DNA from: an uncultured Porphyromonadaceae bacterium
GTDB lineage: Bacteria; Bacteroidota; Bacteroidia; Bacteroidales; Muribaculaceae
DNA: 64,000 bases
Assembly (NCBI GenBank): GCA_947176915.1
Contig: CAMWSM010000005.1
Span: 1 to 64,000, forward strand
Direction of reading: 5' to 3'
Below are positions 63,272 through 64,000 of this stretch, piece by piece. Positions within the stretch are counted from its first letter, which is position 1. Every line of letters begins with the position of its first letter. The position numbers and the translations under genes were made by a program. The notes beneath the pieces were generated by a model, which saw only the letters and a program-made list of their open reading frames with translations, did no database searches and had not been told where the DNA came from.

Positions 63272-64000
63272 TGCTTCCCTCCTTTTCTAACTCATCATTA
63301 ACTTCTTCCTCATCTTCGTCGGTCTTCTCGGAATGATCCTCTTCAGAGGAAGATTTCTTGAATTTTGATTTAGCTGCGAGAGTTACTTTCCTCATGAATT
63401 GCTTCCATGAATTTTCATTTGTAGATTCCGCCTCCAGCACATTCTTCAGGGATATGATCTCCTGTTCGAGTTCCACTATTTCAAGGGAAATGGCATGAGG
63501 GAGAATTGCATCAAGGAGCCGGAGGGCGCGTGGACGCATGGTCTTTATCCTCATCATGATCTCAGCCATTTCGATAGTCATCTTAACCTCTTTGCGTGTA
63601 ACTCTTCCGGTACGCTTTTTAGAATACTTTATCGCTTCGGCATAAAACTTCAGGGCACCCCTTATATCGCCGGTAGATGCGAGCAGCTCACCGACATTGC
63701 GGAGAGTGTCAACAAGCTTGTCGGTAGCGGCAGCCACTCCTGAACTTACTTTCTCATACAGAGCGCCTGCATTCATCTGCTGTTTTACGAGGAGATCGAG
63801 CGCTTTTTTACGCGAGCGCAGGATGCGTGTTGAGAGTTCCATGGCAAGAATATGGAATTTGCCGAATCTCTCCTCATCCTCTTTGACAAGATTATCAAGC
63901 ACTTTGAAGAGAGTGTCAAGTTCCTTTTCGCTCTGCTTGTAGTCCTTGAGAGCGAAATGAATTTCAGCCAGATCGAAGATAAGGGAGACGAGCAAAGCCC
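63249..64000 (-). CDS. TPR-type protein, 5' end beyond the window
   Basis: At least 250 residues. The frame runs on past the right edge; the track's first Met is a TTG with no start features. The visible part is all helical with TPR-like repeats (LIFDLAEIHFALKDYKQSEKELDTLFKVLD; NVGELLASTGDIRGALKFYAEAIKYSKKRTG) and ends in a strongly acidic tail (EDHSEKTDEDEEEVNDELEKEG). It overlaps ribE by 23 bases. In Bacteroidetes a TPR protein often precedes ribE; function unknown. Confidence 0.85.
   Translation of the reverse strand, partial: ALLVSLIFDLAEIHFALKDYKQSEKELDTLFKVLDNLVKEDEERFGKFHILAMELSTRILRSRKKALDLLVKQQMNAGALYEKVSSGVAAATDKLVDTLRNVGELLASTGDIRGALKFYAEAIKYSKKRTGRVTRKEVKMTIEMAEIMMRIKTMRPRALRLLDAILPHAISLEIVELEQEIISLKNVLEAESTNENSWKQFMRKVTLAAKSKFKKSSSEEDHSEKTDEDEEEVNDELEKEGSNVDDSEH

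Overview
The window looks like a chromosomal segment of a gut Bacteroidales bacterium, most likely Muribaculaceae or a close relative. Three things support this. The promoters match the Bacteroidetes sigma-ABfr pattern (TTG or TTTG, 19-21 bases, TAnnTTTG) and Shine-Dalgarno sequences are almost absent. The families are typical: Mfa1/FimB-Mfa2 fimbrillins, GH97, DUF4906, DUF5106, DUF5683, DUF4919, SLBB export proteins and a 7TM-HD phosphodiesterase. There are many small SPII lipoproteins. Assignment below order level is inference. No CRISPR array, rRNA, insertion sequence or prophage is visible.

Layout. At 1-1.2 kb an MNT-HEPN nucleotidyltransferase/RNase-type pair sits between two diverged copies of the same sequence. 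At 1.2-8.6 kb, all minus strand, lie Fic, a PlsC-like acyltransferase, obgE, a CBS-containing sugar nucleotidyltransferase, a WYL regulator and topA. A GH97 glycosidase (minus) and gyrB (plus) follow, then a surface-polymer export set on the minus strand (SLBB outer-membrane exporter, Wzz-like copolymerase, M23 peptidase). A structure-rich 445-base gap leads to a HAD-AroB fusion and a large AsmA-like protein. At 23.6-27 kb are a low-molecular-weight phosphatase, a TonB-domain protein and a cluster of FKBP proteins. tRNA-Gln precedes a four-gene fimbrial operon (27.9-34.9 kb). Sulfur amino-acid genes cysE, cysK and metX lie at 35-40 kb with a response regulator, a TlpA-like lipoprotein and an OmpA lipoprotein. 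Upstream of metX is a candidate structured RNA with its own promoter and terminator. At 40.7-48.7 kb are tex, an efflux set (TolC, HlyD, two ABC-2 permeases, no ATPase), a gene remnant and a nitroreductase. At 48.9-54.6 kb are a MATE transporter and parA-parB-DUF5683-mltD. The last 9 kb, minus strand, hold an ECF sigma factor fused to a membrane helix and an apparent outer-membrane barrel, a SlyD-type FKBP, DUF4919, a PgpH-like phosphodiesterase, rel, ribE and the end of a TPR gene.

How parts fit together. CysE and CysK make cysteine and MetX commits homoserine to methionine, so the sulfur genes form a loose neighbourhood. The fimbrial operon carries stalk, anchor, a large accessory or tip subunit and a redox-type lipoprotein. 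PgpH and Rel put c-di-AMP and (p)ppGpp turnover side by side. The most unusual item is the 570-residue sigma-helix-barrel fusion, which could in principle carry a signal from the outer membrane to RNA polymerase in one polypeptide. Next come the metX leader RNA, the HAD-AroB fusion, the duplicated sequence around MNT-HEPN, and a family of intergenic hairpins.

Limits: all calls come from reading the sequence and recalling family motifs. No searches, folding calculations or alignments were run. Coordinates of short sites may be off by a base.
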